Shown piece by piece: positions 10,806-20,366 of a stretch of 64,000 nucleotides of DNA (the stretch's first letter is position 1; each line of letters opens with the position of its first letter). Under the pieces are notes generated by a model. It worked only from the letters and a program-made list of their open reading frames with translations, was not told the origin of the DNA and did not search any database. The stretch covers positions 37,545,203 to 37,609,202 of the forward strand of contig JASXTE010000005.1 of NCBI GenBank assembly GCA_030280995.1, written 5' to 3'. This DNA comes from Hemileia vastatrix. Its lineage: Eukaryota > Basidiomycota > Pucciniomycetes > Pucciniales > Zaghouaniaceae. Both the position numbers and the translations under genes were made by a program.

Positions 10806-11150
10806 GACTCGGAATTAGGGTTAGGTTTATTCAAATCTAATGTTCTTTTTACTGAAAATTCTCCTGAAGGCTACCTTTCATTTCCCACAAACAGATTTGA
10901 ATTTGATTCAGTGGTTGCTGAGATATTGACCGTTAAAGTTGAGCCTTTTTTTTCCCAATTTAAATTTTTATTTCATTTTTTTATGTAACAAATTAGGGTT
11001 AGGTTTATTTAAATCACATGTCCTTTAACTGAAGATTCTACTAAAGCATATCTTTCATTTCCCTCAAACAGGTTTGAATTAGGTTCAGTGGTTGCTGAGA
11101 TTTTGACCTTTGAAGTTGAGCCTTTTTTCCAAATTTCACTTGTCTTATTT
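10806..11150 (+). repeat. Imperfect tandem duplication, about 180-bp period
   Basis: Two diverged direct copies share AATTAGGGTTAGGTTTATT, TCATTTCCC, TTCAGTGGTTGCTGAGAT and AAGTTGAGCCTTTTTT (first copy from about 10812, second from about 10992). The function is unknown and no open frame spans both. Confidence 0.7.
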
Positions 11151-11221
11151 CACATTTTTATATTGCATATTTAGAGGATAAGGATTCTGAAACTCTTATA
11201 TGATTATTATCTAGGCATTTC

Positions 11222-11818
11222 AATTATATAGGAATATATTTGTTGCTCAAGAATATCACTAAAGCTCAAAAAGATGAAGATTTTTGCTTATGGGACACTC
11301 TACCTTCCTTTAACTCTTTTCTTGCTCTTCGACTCTCAAAGCACTGTAATAAAGCATTTGAAAAAAATCATGAGCTTGCAACCAAAGTTGGAATACCGAA
11401 TTGGTGTGACTCCGAATGGGAAGATATCAGCCACAAATATCTTTTATTTTCTAATGTTATTATCACTCATTCTGGATTTCACAATAAAATTCACACCAAT
11501 ACCAAGGACACCAATTTTCTTACTTTTGGTATATTCTCATATATCAAACCAATTACTGGCCAACCAATACCATCTCCAGCTAAAATCAAATGACATGGTT
11601 TATATTTTCCAGACCACTGGTGCATCATTGATTTTGGTTTGGGAAATGGTATCATCAAAACTATTTGGAATTCTTCTAAGGATAATCATCAAACGACCAA
11701 AGCTCCTCCTGGTTTGGAATCCTGTCAAGATTTAACACATTTTGGTTGCTCATTTCAAATCAGTCATAAGTTGATTCAAAGAATCAATAAGGTAATGAAA
11801 GAAGGTAAAGTTAATTGA
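11222..11818 (+). pseudogene. Tet-like 2OG-Fe(II) oxygenase gene, copy 2 (one stop, 5' exon missing)
   Basis: This is the best-preserved oxygenase-like copy. The frame opens near 11222 after an intron-like TTATATAG, includes MLLKNITKAQKDEDF at 11240, and runs through PNWCDSEWEDI, THSGFHNKIHTN, FGIFSYIKPITGQP, one in-frame TGA (11591-11593), GLYFPDHWCIIDFGLGNG, DNHQTTKAPPGL and HFGCSFQISHKL to a TGA at 11816-11818. The upstream exon with the GFGWRPGF-type motif, seen at 62991-63321, is absent. The HxD position reads H-T-N, so metal binding is doubtful. The conserved 3' block follows at 11938-12310. Confidence 0.6.
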
Positions 11819-11937
11819 TTTAAAAAAACTTTATTTAGATCCAAAAAGTATGGGGATTAGAGTTGTCATTGAAAATTATATATTTTTTCATAAATTTTTA
11901 ATAAATATTTTTTATGTATCAATTTCCTAAACTAAAG

Positions 11938-12310
11938 TAATGGGCCAATGACCTTGTGTTGTATAAATGGTAATCATGATAACATTTATTTGTTTCATGG
12001 GGTTCCTCTAGCCTATACCTGTGGAAAGTCCCAAACTTTTGTTTCTAGACTTGGTCTGCATTTTCGTTTGAGGGATTGTCTTTACTTTAAACTAGGGAAA
12101 TTGATATATATTAGATATTTATTTAATAATTTACGTTATTATGTTAAATTTAGATGACTTCCACCACTTACTTCAATAAAATGCAGGGGGGGGTATTGCC
12201 AAATTTTCAAATCTGACATGTGAAATTGATGACTTAGAAAAATTTTGGTGATATCCACCCCTTGCTTCAATAAAATGCAGGGGAGAGTATTGCCAATTTT
12301 TTAAAACAGA
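11938..12310 (+). repeat. Conserved noncoding block 3' of Tet-like gene, copy 2
   Basis: The same arrangement as at 789-1190: GGTAATCATGA, CATGGGGTTCCTCTAGCC and TGTGGAAAGTCCCAAAC, then two copies of TTCAATAAAATGCAGGGG about 95 bp apart. The block ends just before the truncated transposase at 12369. Confidence 0.6.
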
Positions 12311-12368
12311 TATAGAATTTTTTTGACTTGTAAATATTTTGGTGAAAATTTTTGACGAGAATGTGAAA

Positions 12369-13251
12369 GTAATTGTTTCCACCTTGAGCAGGTTTCTGGC
12401 TCAAAGGAATCGCAGTACCATCAACAAAACCAATACATCCTGGGAAGCCCTCTGCTTGCATAACCTGAGATGATTCAAGTTGCTCTTCTTTTGTTGACCA
12501 GGTGAGAAGTTGATGGCAGTGATGCACCGTTTGGTATAAGTGTTAACTGAACCATACCCTAAATCAAAGACATTTTCTAAACATTTCAAAGCAGCTCCAT
12601 TACCATTTGAACCCAAATGACATAGTGTGATGGCCAATTGAATTGAAGGATGTTGTTGTTCTTTTTGAGAATTATTGTGAAATATGGGATGATCCTGAAT
12701 AAGCTCAAGCAATTTAAGGAAACATTCCTGAGAAGTCCTGAACAGCTGTCTAAAACTGGGTGTAGATAGGTTAAGAAGTGTTTGGATGGTGTACTTGGGG
12801 GTATGAAGTACTTGAGGCTTTCTGGGAAGAAGGTAACGTTTCGTGGCCATTTTTGATAAAAAGAAAAAATCTTCTTCTAGATCAGAATCAGAATCGCATT
12901 CAGAGTCCAAGAGCAGTTCAAGAGCCATGAAAGTCATTGCTTTATGTAATTTATCACAATTTGAAAGTGAGGAAGGCATAACTCTTATATGATATGATAT
13001 GAAAATGTAAATGATGTACAATGTTTTGAGTTATGAAGTGTTATGCTGCAGAGTGCTGCGTATGAATGGGATGATGCTGACAAATCAGTGAAATGGGACT
13101 TGATGGTGAAATCAGCACTTTTGGTTGAGAAAGTGTGGATTTGAGTGAAATAAGTGACTTATTTCATTTTGAAATCCACCAGTATTGGGGCTAGTGTGTT
13201 TTGGAAATCCGCACTTATTTAAGTGCGGATTTGCCAGAACTGACACCCCCT
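12369..13251 (-). mobile_element. Truncated PIF/Harbinger-like copy with transposase 5' part
   Basis: Read from the TIR at 13251 (flank AAT), the copy has the same 5' region as element B. The transposase start is near 12979 (MPSSLSNCDK) or 12933 (MTFMALELL). The first exon carries a frameshift near 12515, and the copy ends abruptly near 12369 just after the first catalytic Asp region (GFVDGTAIPL). Exon 2 with the second Asp and the Glu is missing. The breakpoint abuts the 3' block of the Tet-like gene in the orientation opposite to the ancestral order, so this is a rearranged fragment. Confidence 0.8.
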
Positions 13252-13740
13252 AATGAATTTGTATTCATTTTTCGTTGATTGACGAAAAAAAAAGAAAAAG
13301 AAAAACTATATATATATATATATATATGGCACAGATTTTTGTTTAAAAAGTTAAGATGGTCATTAAGCACAGATAAGAGAGCAGAAGGATTCATTGATTT
13401 TTTTATCACGGAACACTTCCGTCTGTTTTTGTTTTGTAAAAGACATTATTGCCAAAATGATTAGTTTCTTTCCCCCCCCCCCCCCCCCCCCGTACCATAA
13501 TAACCAATCTTTACCGATATATGATCACCTAAATCTTAATAAGAGCTACACTCAATTCCAAAAACAGTTCATATTTTCACCTCATCCCAATCATTAGTCT
13601 CACAACATGGATTTCATGAATGTTTAAAAGTCAAATAATAATAATAATAATTCTTGGTCTGCACTCTCCCCTCCCGGCTAATTCCAAAGCCAGGAGTTCA
13701 CCGATAGTCACATGAGATTAGGTTAAAAGCAAGGAACCAT
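13252..13740. other. Low-complexity intergenic sequence
   Basis: Contains a (TA)n run (about 13307-13327), a poly(C) run of about 18 (near 13473-13490) and an ATA-type run near 13637-13650. No gene is visible. This is the 3' flank of the P5CR gene. Confidence 0.6.
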
Positions 13741-13744
13741 GGCT

Positions 13745-14938
13745 TTAGTCTTGAAGCTTGGGTGAAGACTGTTGAGTTGATTGGCCATCCGATTTTTTGC
13801 CTAAGCTAGTGGCATGGTGAGTAGCTGTTTGAATGCATCGCGCCATAGTACTGCGTAACCGTCCGTCTTCCAAAGCAAGCAAGCCAGCTATAGTACAGCC
13901 AGCTGGCGTGGTGACACTATCCTTCAAAGCAGCTGGGTGTGCGCCAGTTTGTAAAACCATACGTGCGGCACCTTGCATTGCTAAAATAAAAAAGAAACCA
14001 TTAAATTGCGTTTTAAAATACTTGATTGAAAGGATTCCAACCTACTTTGAGCGGCCAATTCCAGAGCCTCAGCACGAGGTAGTCCCATCATGACCCCACC
14101 ATCGGCCATAGCTTCAAGAACGACCATCACAAAAGCGGGACCAGAGCCAGAGAGGGCAGTGCAAGCATCGAAATGTTTTTCATCTAAGAAGCGACATTTA
14201 CCCAAAGGAGTAAAAAGTGACAGAACAATAGCTTGTGTGCGACTCGTATGTGGACAAAGCGGGTCAAGAGAGGACAGAACGGACATTCCTTCTCGGATCT
14301 GGCGACAGGACGTTAGCGATTTGTGAGGAGGATATGAGATGAAGAGGGGACAACAGCGAACCTGGCAAGGAGTGTTAGGCATTGCGCGCACGACACGCGT
14401 CTCAGGGGGGAGCCACGAAGCAAGCTGGCAGATTGTAGTTCCAGCCAAGACCGAGATGAGCAGCTTAGATTTGATAGCATGATACATGCCATCAGCGGAA
14501 AGGATTTCTTTGGCTAGCTGGGGCTTGCACCTGAAATGAAACGAAAGGAATATAAAGAAAAAAGCAAAGTAAGAAAGAGGTAGGAAGAAAGAAGCAGACA
14601 GGACGAACGCCAGCAGAATGACGTCAGCCTGAGCGACACAGGGAACGTTGTTTCGGACGGCGACATGGACGAGTTGCTGAGAATCGGGAAAAGCAGCGGT
14701 GAGGCTGATAATTCTTTCGGCAGACCGTGGGCGAGAGACGCAGGCGAAAAACTTGGACGGAAACACGGCGTCAGTTGGGCCAGCGCTCGACCGACAGCCG
14801 AGGACGCCCGAAAGAACGGAAATGCCCATGGTGCCGCATCCTGCGCAGGAGGAATCCAGCTGTCAGCCCGCGCCTTCACACGCAGCAGAATGTCCTGCGT
14901 GCCTCACCTAGAATGCAGAGCGTGTAAGATGACGACAT
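13745..14938 (-). CDS. PRO3: Pyrroline-5-carboxylate reductase, five exons
   Basis: CDS is complement(13745..13980, 14046..14298, 14362..14530, 14609..14840, 14908..14938), 921 nt and 306 residues. All four introns are GT-AG (63-78 bp) and keep frame. The enzyme reduces 1-pyrroline-5-carboxylate to proline with NAD(P)H, the last step of proline synthesis. The N-terminal Rossmann motif ILGCGTMG (residues 9-16) is assembled across intron 1. CKPQ is at 89-92, AMPNTPC at 137-143, ALSGSGPAF lies in exon 4, and the family signature DSVTTPAGCT starts at residue 249. The length fits the family (about 270-320). The start is fixed by the Rossmann strand and a 10-codon first exon. It is transcribed away from the FRG1-like gene. 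Confidence 0.93.
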
Positions 14939-15005
14939 GTCCCAATCGGCGATGGCTTTCCGCGTTGATTGATTCTCGCCTCACCCAACCATCCCTTCCT
15001 TATCC
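14939..15005. promoter_or_regulatory. Short bidirectional promoter between P5CR and FRG1-like genes
   Basis: Only 67 bp separate the two divergent start codons, so the 5' UTRs and promoters must overlap each other or the neighbouring coding exons. No clear TATA box is present; the segment is pyrimidine-rich toward FRG1 (CCCAACCATCCC). Shared regulation is inferred from position only. Confidence 0.6.
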
Positions 15006-16175
15006 ATGCCCAATAAACTCACCGTTCGTCTTTCCCTTTGCATCTTCCTTTCCTTTCTTTTTTCAATCCCTTGATCCTCCATTATCTTCTCTAGTTCAAG
15101 GGTCACAAAATCCTTAAAAAGTCCTCCAAGCGGAAGCACCTTGAAATCGTCCTTTCTTCTCACTCTGATCTTCCTTCTAATCCTGACCCTTGGCTCAATC
15201 CACCTGACCAGCAGCACATCTCCGGTCCCCTTTACATCATTGCTATTACCCCTGCAACTTGCACCCCTACCAATCCATCTGCAATCGCTATTTTTCCTTC
15301 CCCTCTTTCGTCTTGGGCAAACGTTGCCCCTGCTCCTCTTTCTGATGCCGCTCTTCAATCTCTGGTGCCCGACCATGTTAACCACGTTTTTGTGTGCACT
15401 CGGGTCGTCGATAGCGATACCAAGATAACTCTCCGCGCTGCTAATGGTCGCTATCTCGCATCTGATGAGCTGGGGCAAGTCTCAGCTGAACGGGAGGCTA
15501 GAGGTTCACAGGAAGAATGGTCTTTCAAGCCTATCATCACCTCCCCTTCTTCTAATTCGCCCGGACCTTCACACGCCCAGCACATGAGTTCATCCTCCGA
15601 TGGCATTTTCGCTTTAAAATCGGAAGCTTACCAAAAATTTCTCACTCTTGATGAGCTGCCAGGCGGAAAAATAGTTTTCCGTTGTGACTCAACTGATGCT
15701 TCCGACCCATCTTGTCACTTTTTGGTCAGAATGCAGACGGTCGAGCTTGCCAAGTCTCGCACTAGAATTGCGGAACAGAGAGCTAAAAAAGGCGTTTTAG
15801 TTGCTGATAAGTCTGACTTGGCTCGCAAAGGACTTGCTATTTTCGAGCCTGGGAAGTCCGTTGCCGAAATCGAAGCAAATAACATGTATGTTTATATAAA
15901 AGATTTTCATTTTTGTTTTGTTTTTGGTGAAAATGACATATTTTGAGTACCAACCAAACCAGTCGGCAATATCAAGCTAGAGGGGCTGGAAAACTAGTTA
16001 CTCCTGCGGAATCCACATCAGTATTGAAAAAAGCAAGAAAAGAGGGTCGATTAGCTGAAGAGTTACTGGAGAGAAGATCAAAACTGAAAAGTGATCGATA
16101 TGCCAAAGTCAGTAGCACCTTTTCTCCCAGTATTCATGCTATCCAGTCATTGATGATTGGTTTTCCTTTTAGTAG
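15006..16175 (+). CDS. FRG1: FRG1-like nuclear protein, four exons
   Basis: Proposed exons are 15006-15023, 15095-15885, 15963-16107 and a stop codon in 16173-16175. The introns are GTTCGT...TCTCTAG (71 bp), GTATGT...CCAG, and GTCAGT...TTTTAG placing TAG next. A 3' acceptor at 15947 would add five codons. The FRG1 fold (fascin-like beta-trefoil) shows as ITLRAANGRYLASDELG and FALKSEAYQKFL. The C-terminus VLKKARKEGRLAEELLERRSKL...SDRYAK matches the conserved FRG1 end, DRYxK-stop. About 318 residues, slightly longer than animal FRG1 (258). Family members are nuclear or nucleolar and linked to pre-mRNA splicing. A Lys-rich N-terminus (KKSSKRKH) is present. Confidence 0.85.
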
Positions 16176-16213
16176 TAATGATTATACAGCAACGAAAAGG
16201 AAGAGTCAGTTCG

Positions 16214-16215
<2 letters not shown>

Positions 16216-16266
<51 letters not shown>

Positions 16267-16310
16267 GTGTCTCTCTCCTTGAATATATATATATATATAT
16301 ATATATCTGC
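16216..16310. repeat. Poly(A) run (about 50) and (AT)n microsatellite
   Basis: About 50 consecutive A residues (16216-16265), then an (AT)n run near 16283-16306, just past the FRG1-like stop. The length could be affected by assembly error. Confidence 0.8.
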
Positions 16311-16806
16311 TCTATGAGTATGCGTTATAATAATAAAAAAATAAAAAATAAAAAAAAGGTGAAGAAAATATGAGGTCGGCTGCACTTGCTAATCACACTG
16401 CTTGGTGAAATTGCTGATTGATAGCTCGGAAATTTGACGTGACGAAAAGCCAGAAAGATGTTTTATATCTTTACGGTCTCACTCATTTTTTTCTTTCACT
16501 ACATGGTTTGGCTATTGCGGCAGATGGTAACTTAACGGGGCCTTGATCAGAGACATAGAACCGGTCAATACCTCTTGGTAGATGAATAAAATAAAATAAA
16601 TAAATACCATTTTGCCATTGGACGCTACAAATTATCATACGTCAGCACATGTCTGGCTGTTTTTAGAATGATTTTTTGGAGAAGGTTTTTGATTGTATCT
16701 ATCATATTTTGATGATGAAAGAGTGTCTATCTGTGATGTATGGCATTGGCAACTACACTTAGATATATACATTTATTAAAAAAAAAAGTGATATGATGAT
16801 GTACTT
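16311..16806. other. Intergenic sequence, nothing recognised
   Basis: AT-rich spacer between the FRG1-like gene and the MITE. No open frame or repeat could be assigned. Confidence 0.5.
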
Positions 16807-16809
16807 AAT

Positions 16810-17010
16810 AAGAGGTATCAAAGTTAGAAATCTTCCATTTCAAAATACCTCTTTTTTCCACCAAATCAACCATGATTATTTTTTAAAATATGCCAAATTG
16901 TGCCCCCCTATACACCTTTTTACTGAGAATTAATCTCAAGTTTGCGGCATTCTTTTTGTTTTGTGAAATACCTTTTAAATAATTACAAATTTCTAACTTT
17001 GATACCCCCT
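16810..17010. mobile_element. 201-bp MITE of the AGGGGGTATC group
   Basis: The ends are inverted: AAGAGGTATCAAAGTTAGAA at the left, and at the right TTCTAACTTTGATACCCCCT, its complement. Direct AAT repeats flank it (16807-16809 and 17011-17013). There is no coding capacity. The terminal sequence resembles element E immediately to the right, so it was probably mobilised by the same transposase class. The two elements sit back to back with only TAATT-type sequence between them. Confidence 0.85.
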
Positions 17011-17333
17011 AATTAGGGGGTATATCAATGTTAGTGGATCTGCAATTAAATTAATTGTGGATAAAAACCATTATACCTCAATGATTTTCCACAATGATTT
17101 TTGAACATAATTGGGTTATAAGACATTATTTTTTGTGACAATGTGTTCACCTCTTATCTAACATTTTTATCCTCAATTTTTCATAACCACATCTTGGACA
17201 ACTTTCTGGATATCCCAGGCTTCCTACCTTACTGCACACTCTCATCCTGTCTATTCATCCTATCTGTTCAAAACCCCCCCCCCCCCATCTCATTGGTTTG
17301 TTTCTTCTCCTTTTCATCTTCAAATTTCTCAAC

Positions 17334-18089
17334 ATGCCTCATTGTCATTGATCTTCTCAAAGACAGCCTTCCCCCCTCCAGTTGTTCTTCAAATCCTATT
17401 AATCCCTCTTTCCCTCACTCAGCTGAGAAATTAAAGACTGTTGAATTTATAAAAAAAAAAAAAAAAAAGATGATCATCTCATTCTTATTGATTAACTGGC
17501 TATAAAAAAAAAAAAAAAAAAAAAAAATTTTTTTTAAACTAATTATGATTCTTGTTTTTGGTACTGGGAATGCAACTCAAGTAGGATGGCCCCTTGCATC
17601 AAACATCAATGGATATCTTCTAATGGCCAATGAATTATGAAATAAGACCAAGGAAAAGGAAAGGATTGATCTTTTGTCTAAACAGATGTCTGAACGTTTC
17701 AAGCATTGCCAAGCCAAATACAAGAAGGCAAAGACTCTTTCATCTTCCACTGGTTTTGGTATTACTGACCTCAATATCAGTAAGGGCATCAAATTCATAG
17801 ACAATAAACTTGATTCTTTATGTCCTTACTTTAAATAGATGAATGCTATTTTTGGAGAGCAAGCTGATGTTAATCCTGCAAACATGTTGGCTGGTGAAGA
17901 GTCTATCTCTCAACATGATGTCAAAAGAAATCTTTTTCCTTTTGCTTCTACTCAAGCCTCACCTCATTTGACTTCCACCAATCAAGACATCTTTTCAATA
18001 GATCCTTATGGCAAAATAAACCAACCTGATCTCACTCCAGTGAGATTTTTATTTCTTGTCTAGTTGTTTTATTTTTTTTATTCGCATCT

Positions 18090-18123
<34 letters not shown>

Positions 18124-18318
18124 CTAAAAAGGCTAATGAAAAAAATGAGGATCCTCAAGAAAGCAAGTCTGAAGCTAGAATAAGAGAAGAAATTTGAGAT
18201 TTCTTTAAAGAGGGATGAGAAAGCACATGATTTGGAGGAGATAAAAAATTTGAGATAAAGAAAGTGGAGAAGGCTCTTGAGTACAATTTCCTATTCAATT
18301 AAATGAAACTCAAGTATC
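17334..18318 (+). pseudogene. Myb/SANT-like gene of element E (broken)
   Basis: An ATG at 17334 opens MPHCH followed by a TGA where the relatives continue. The frame is later disrupted by A-runs (17452-17468 and 17502-17527). Recognisable blocks are PLASNINGYLLMANEL, KQMSERFKHCQAKYKKAK, SSTGFGIT and NKLDSLCPY (to 17835), then MNAIFGEQADVNP (17839 on), an intron with a (TA)n run, and a charged helical tail. The Gypsy element splits the tail at 18318, and the last codons resume at 26802 (LEDDSKKERFLDRM). This is the same family as the gene at 42727. Confidence 0.65.
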
Positions 18319-19093
18319 TGTCACGCGCCACGTGACACTCGAAGCGAAATTAACTCAATAAATCAATAATATCGAGTCCTAAATCTATACTCGAAGCGCA
18401 GAAAGCAATTCTCCATAGCAACTGCGATTTTCCTTTGTGTAATGCTATTTAACTGCGCTAGCCTAAACTCTAAATCTAAATTAGTCAATCTCCCAATAGG
18501 GTACCTTAGTCCTTTTCAATAAGCGACGCACAGCGCTAGGATCAACGAAATAGTATAGTAGTAGTTTTTTTCCATTAAAGTTGTTAATTAATTAAGAGGG
18601 ACAAATTGAGCATGAACGGATATTTAGTAGAGAGGGTCTAAGTGTATGTTAGTAATGGTCAATGGAACGGGAATGCTGTGATGGAAGGGAGGTCAATGCG
18701 AGGAGGAACAAAGGATATAAAAGGAGTTGAGTATTTGGTTCGATATTCCTTAGAATTAAATTATAATATCGTATTTACATTAATAGTGGTAAAAACCTTA
18801 AAAGTTAAATCATTGTTATTGTATCTTTCTTTTACCTTCTCAAATATTCATTTCTAAATCCTAAATTTTTGATTATTGAGTTTCCAACCCTTCGTGAGAT
18901 TTTAAGAATTATTATTACCTTGGAACTAGTTTATAATTCTTCTCGATCAAACCTCGAACCTATAGCTATTACTTCGAGTGACCTTCGAATCATTTCCTCG
19001 AATCATTCCTCTGTGCTTCGAAGAAGTTTCTAAAAATCCCTCATCTCACTTACAGGAACATCCTCGACCTTGTGCGTAGGTCGTCCGGTGACA
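18319..19093 (+). repeat. 5' LTR of the chromovirus
   Basis: 775 bp, TGTCAC...GTGACA, preceded by GTATC. The same length as the 3' LTR and nearly identical to it. Confidence 0.93.
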
Positions 19094-19164
19094 GTATAAT
19101 TTAATTCTATGTAGTTCTCATTCTTTGCACTACTACGTCTTTTTAGGTGCTTCTAAAATTTTAA

Positions 19165-20352
19165 ATGGCACCTGTTCAACGCACTCCTCCTACGGGCGCT
19201 ACTACTAGAGCTCGCGCTAGAGGCAGGCCAACAGCCACAAGGTCTGTTTCTCGCACTCACTCTTTGGAACCACTCGACCTTAGGGAACGGCAACATTCAG
19301 TTCAATCTGTAGAAGACATTCCACAAGATTTTGAGGATTCTAGTGATGAAGAAGAAGGAGAGGATACAATGCATGAGGCACCATCCGCCCCTGCCAATCA
19401 CCCTTCTGGCCAATCCTCAGAACCGGGACCATCTAACTCTCAGGAAGATTTCATGAGACTTTTTATGAAAACCCTTTCAAATCCAACGTCTTCAGAGGGA
19501 TCTAAGTTCAAAACTCCTTCTATGAAATCTCCTGACAAATTCGACGGAGATCACCCCGAAAGATTGCGACCCTTCTTGCAAACCTGCAAGCTACTGTTCC
19601 ATAATGACCCTCGAACCTTTAACAGCAACCGATCAAAGGTTGTTTACGCTTCTTCATTCCTAGCCGGGAAAGCAGCAAGATGGTTTGAACCTTATCTACT
19701 CATGCTTTCTTTGACAGAAACCCACTTACTTATCAATAATTGGGAAAAGTTCGAAGACCAACTTTTTACGTTGTTTGGGGACCCTAATGAAATGGACAAC
19801 GCAGAAATTGAACTTGATTTTCTTCGCATGAGTGATAATGGTAAAGCCTCTAAATATATCTTGAACTTCAGAGCACTTCAAACTCGAGTAGGTTGGAATG
19901 ATGCTGCCCTTAAGTATCATTTCAGGAAAGGACTTCCTTCGAGGATTCTGGATCAATTAAATCTTCATGGTCAGAAGATGACTACTTTAACGGATTTAAT
20001 GGATCAAACCCTCGAACTTGACGGCGTTTATCAAGGAAGACTTCAACATCGTCGATATGCCAACAAATCTCAAGGCCTAAATTTTAAATCGGGACCTTCT
20101 TCACACCCACGACCAAATCAATCCTCCTCAACTCAATCCAAACCCAATAAGGGAAAGGATAAACCTCGACCAAAAGGCTTGACCCCAGGCGATATCAGCA
20201 AAGTACTGGATCCTAAAGGGGAACTTAAAGAAGCTGAGAGGAAGAGAAGAGCAGATAATGGGTTATGTATGTATTGTGGGGGTAAGCACAAGTTGGAAGA
20301 CTGTGTAAAGTTGAAGGAAAGAGAAGGTACTAGTTCGAAGTCAAAAAACTAG
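19165..20352 (+). CDS. gag: Chromovirus Gag
   Basis: 395 residues, uninterrupted. An N-terminal disordered Arg/Pro/Ser-rich segment and an acidic patch (DSSDEEEGED) precede a retrotransposon Gag region (KFDGDHPERLRPFLQTCKLL, AARWFEPYL, FEDQLFTLFGDPNE, KYILNFRALQTRVGW). A C-terminal zinc knuckle is CMYCGGKHKLEDC, with spacing C-x2-C-x3-H-x4-C, one residue shorter than the usual x4. It packages element RNA. The pol frame starts 15 nt after the stop in another frame. Confidence 0.9.
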   Translation: MAPVQRTPPTGATTRARARGRPTATRSVSRTHSLEPLDLRERQHSVQSVEDIPQDFEDSSDEEEGEDTMHEAPSAPANHPSGQSSEPGPSNSQEDFMRLFMKTLSNPTSSEGSKFKTPSMKSPDKFDGDHPERLRPFLQTCKLLFHNDPRTFNSNRSKVVYASSFLAGKAARWFEPYLLMLSLTETHLLINNWEKFEDQLFTLFGDPNEMDNAEIELDFLRMSDNGKASKYILNFRALQTRVGWNDAALKYHFRKGLPSRILDQLNLHGQKMTTLTDLMDQTLELDGVYQGRLQHRRYANKSQGLNFKSGPSSHPRPNQSSSTQSKPNKGKDKPRPKGLTPGDISKVLDPKGELKEAERKRRADNGLCMYCGGKHKLEDCVKLKEREGTSSKSKN

Positions 20353-20366
20353 TAGATAGTTTACTT

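Noticed and set aside
14665..15117. Plus-strand open frames across the P5CR 5' exons
   Set aside because: They overlap the well-supported P5CR exons in antisense and show no domain.
18642..18857. 71-codon open frame in the chromovirus LTRs (also 26345-26560)
   Set aside because: It sits in the LTR and has no similarity to anything recognised; kept only because the LTRs are nearly identical.
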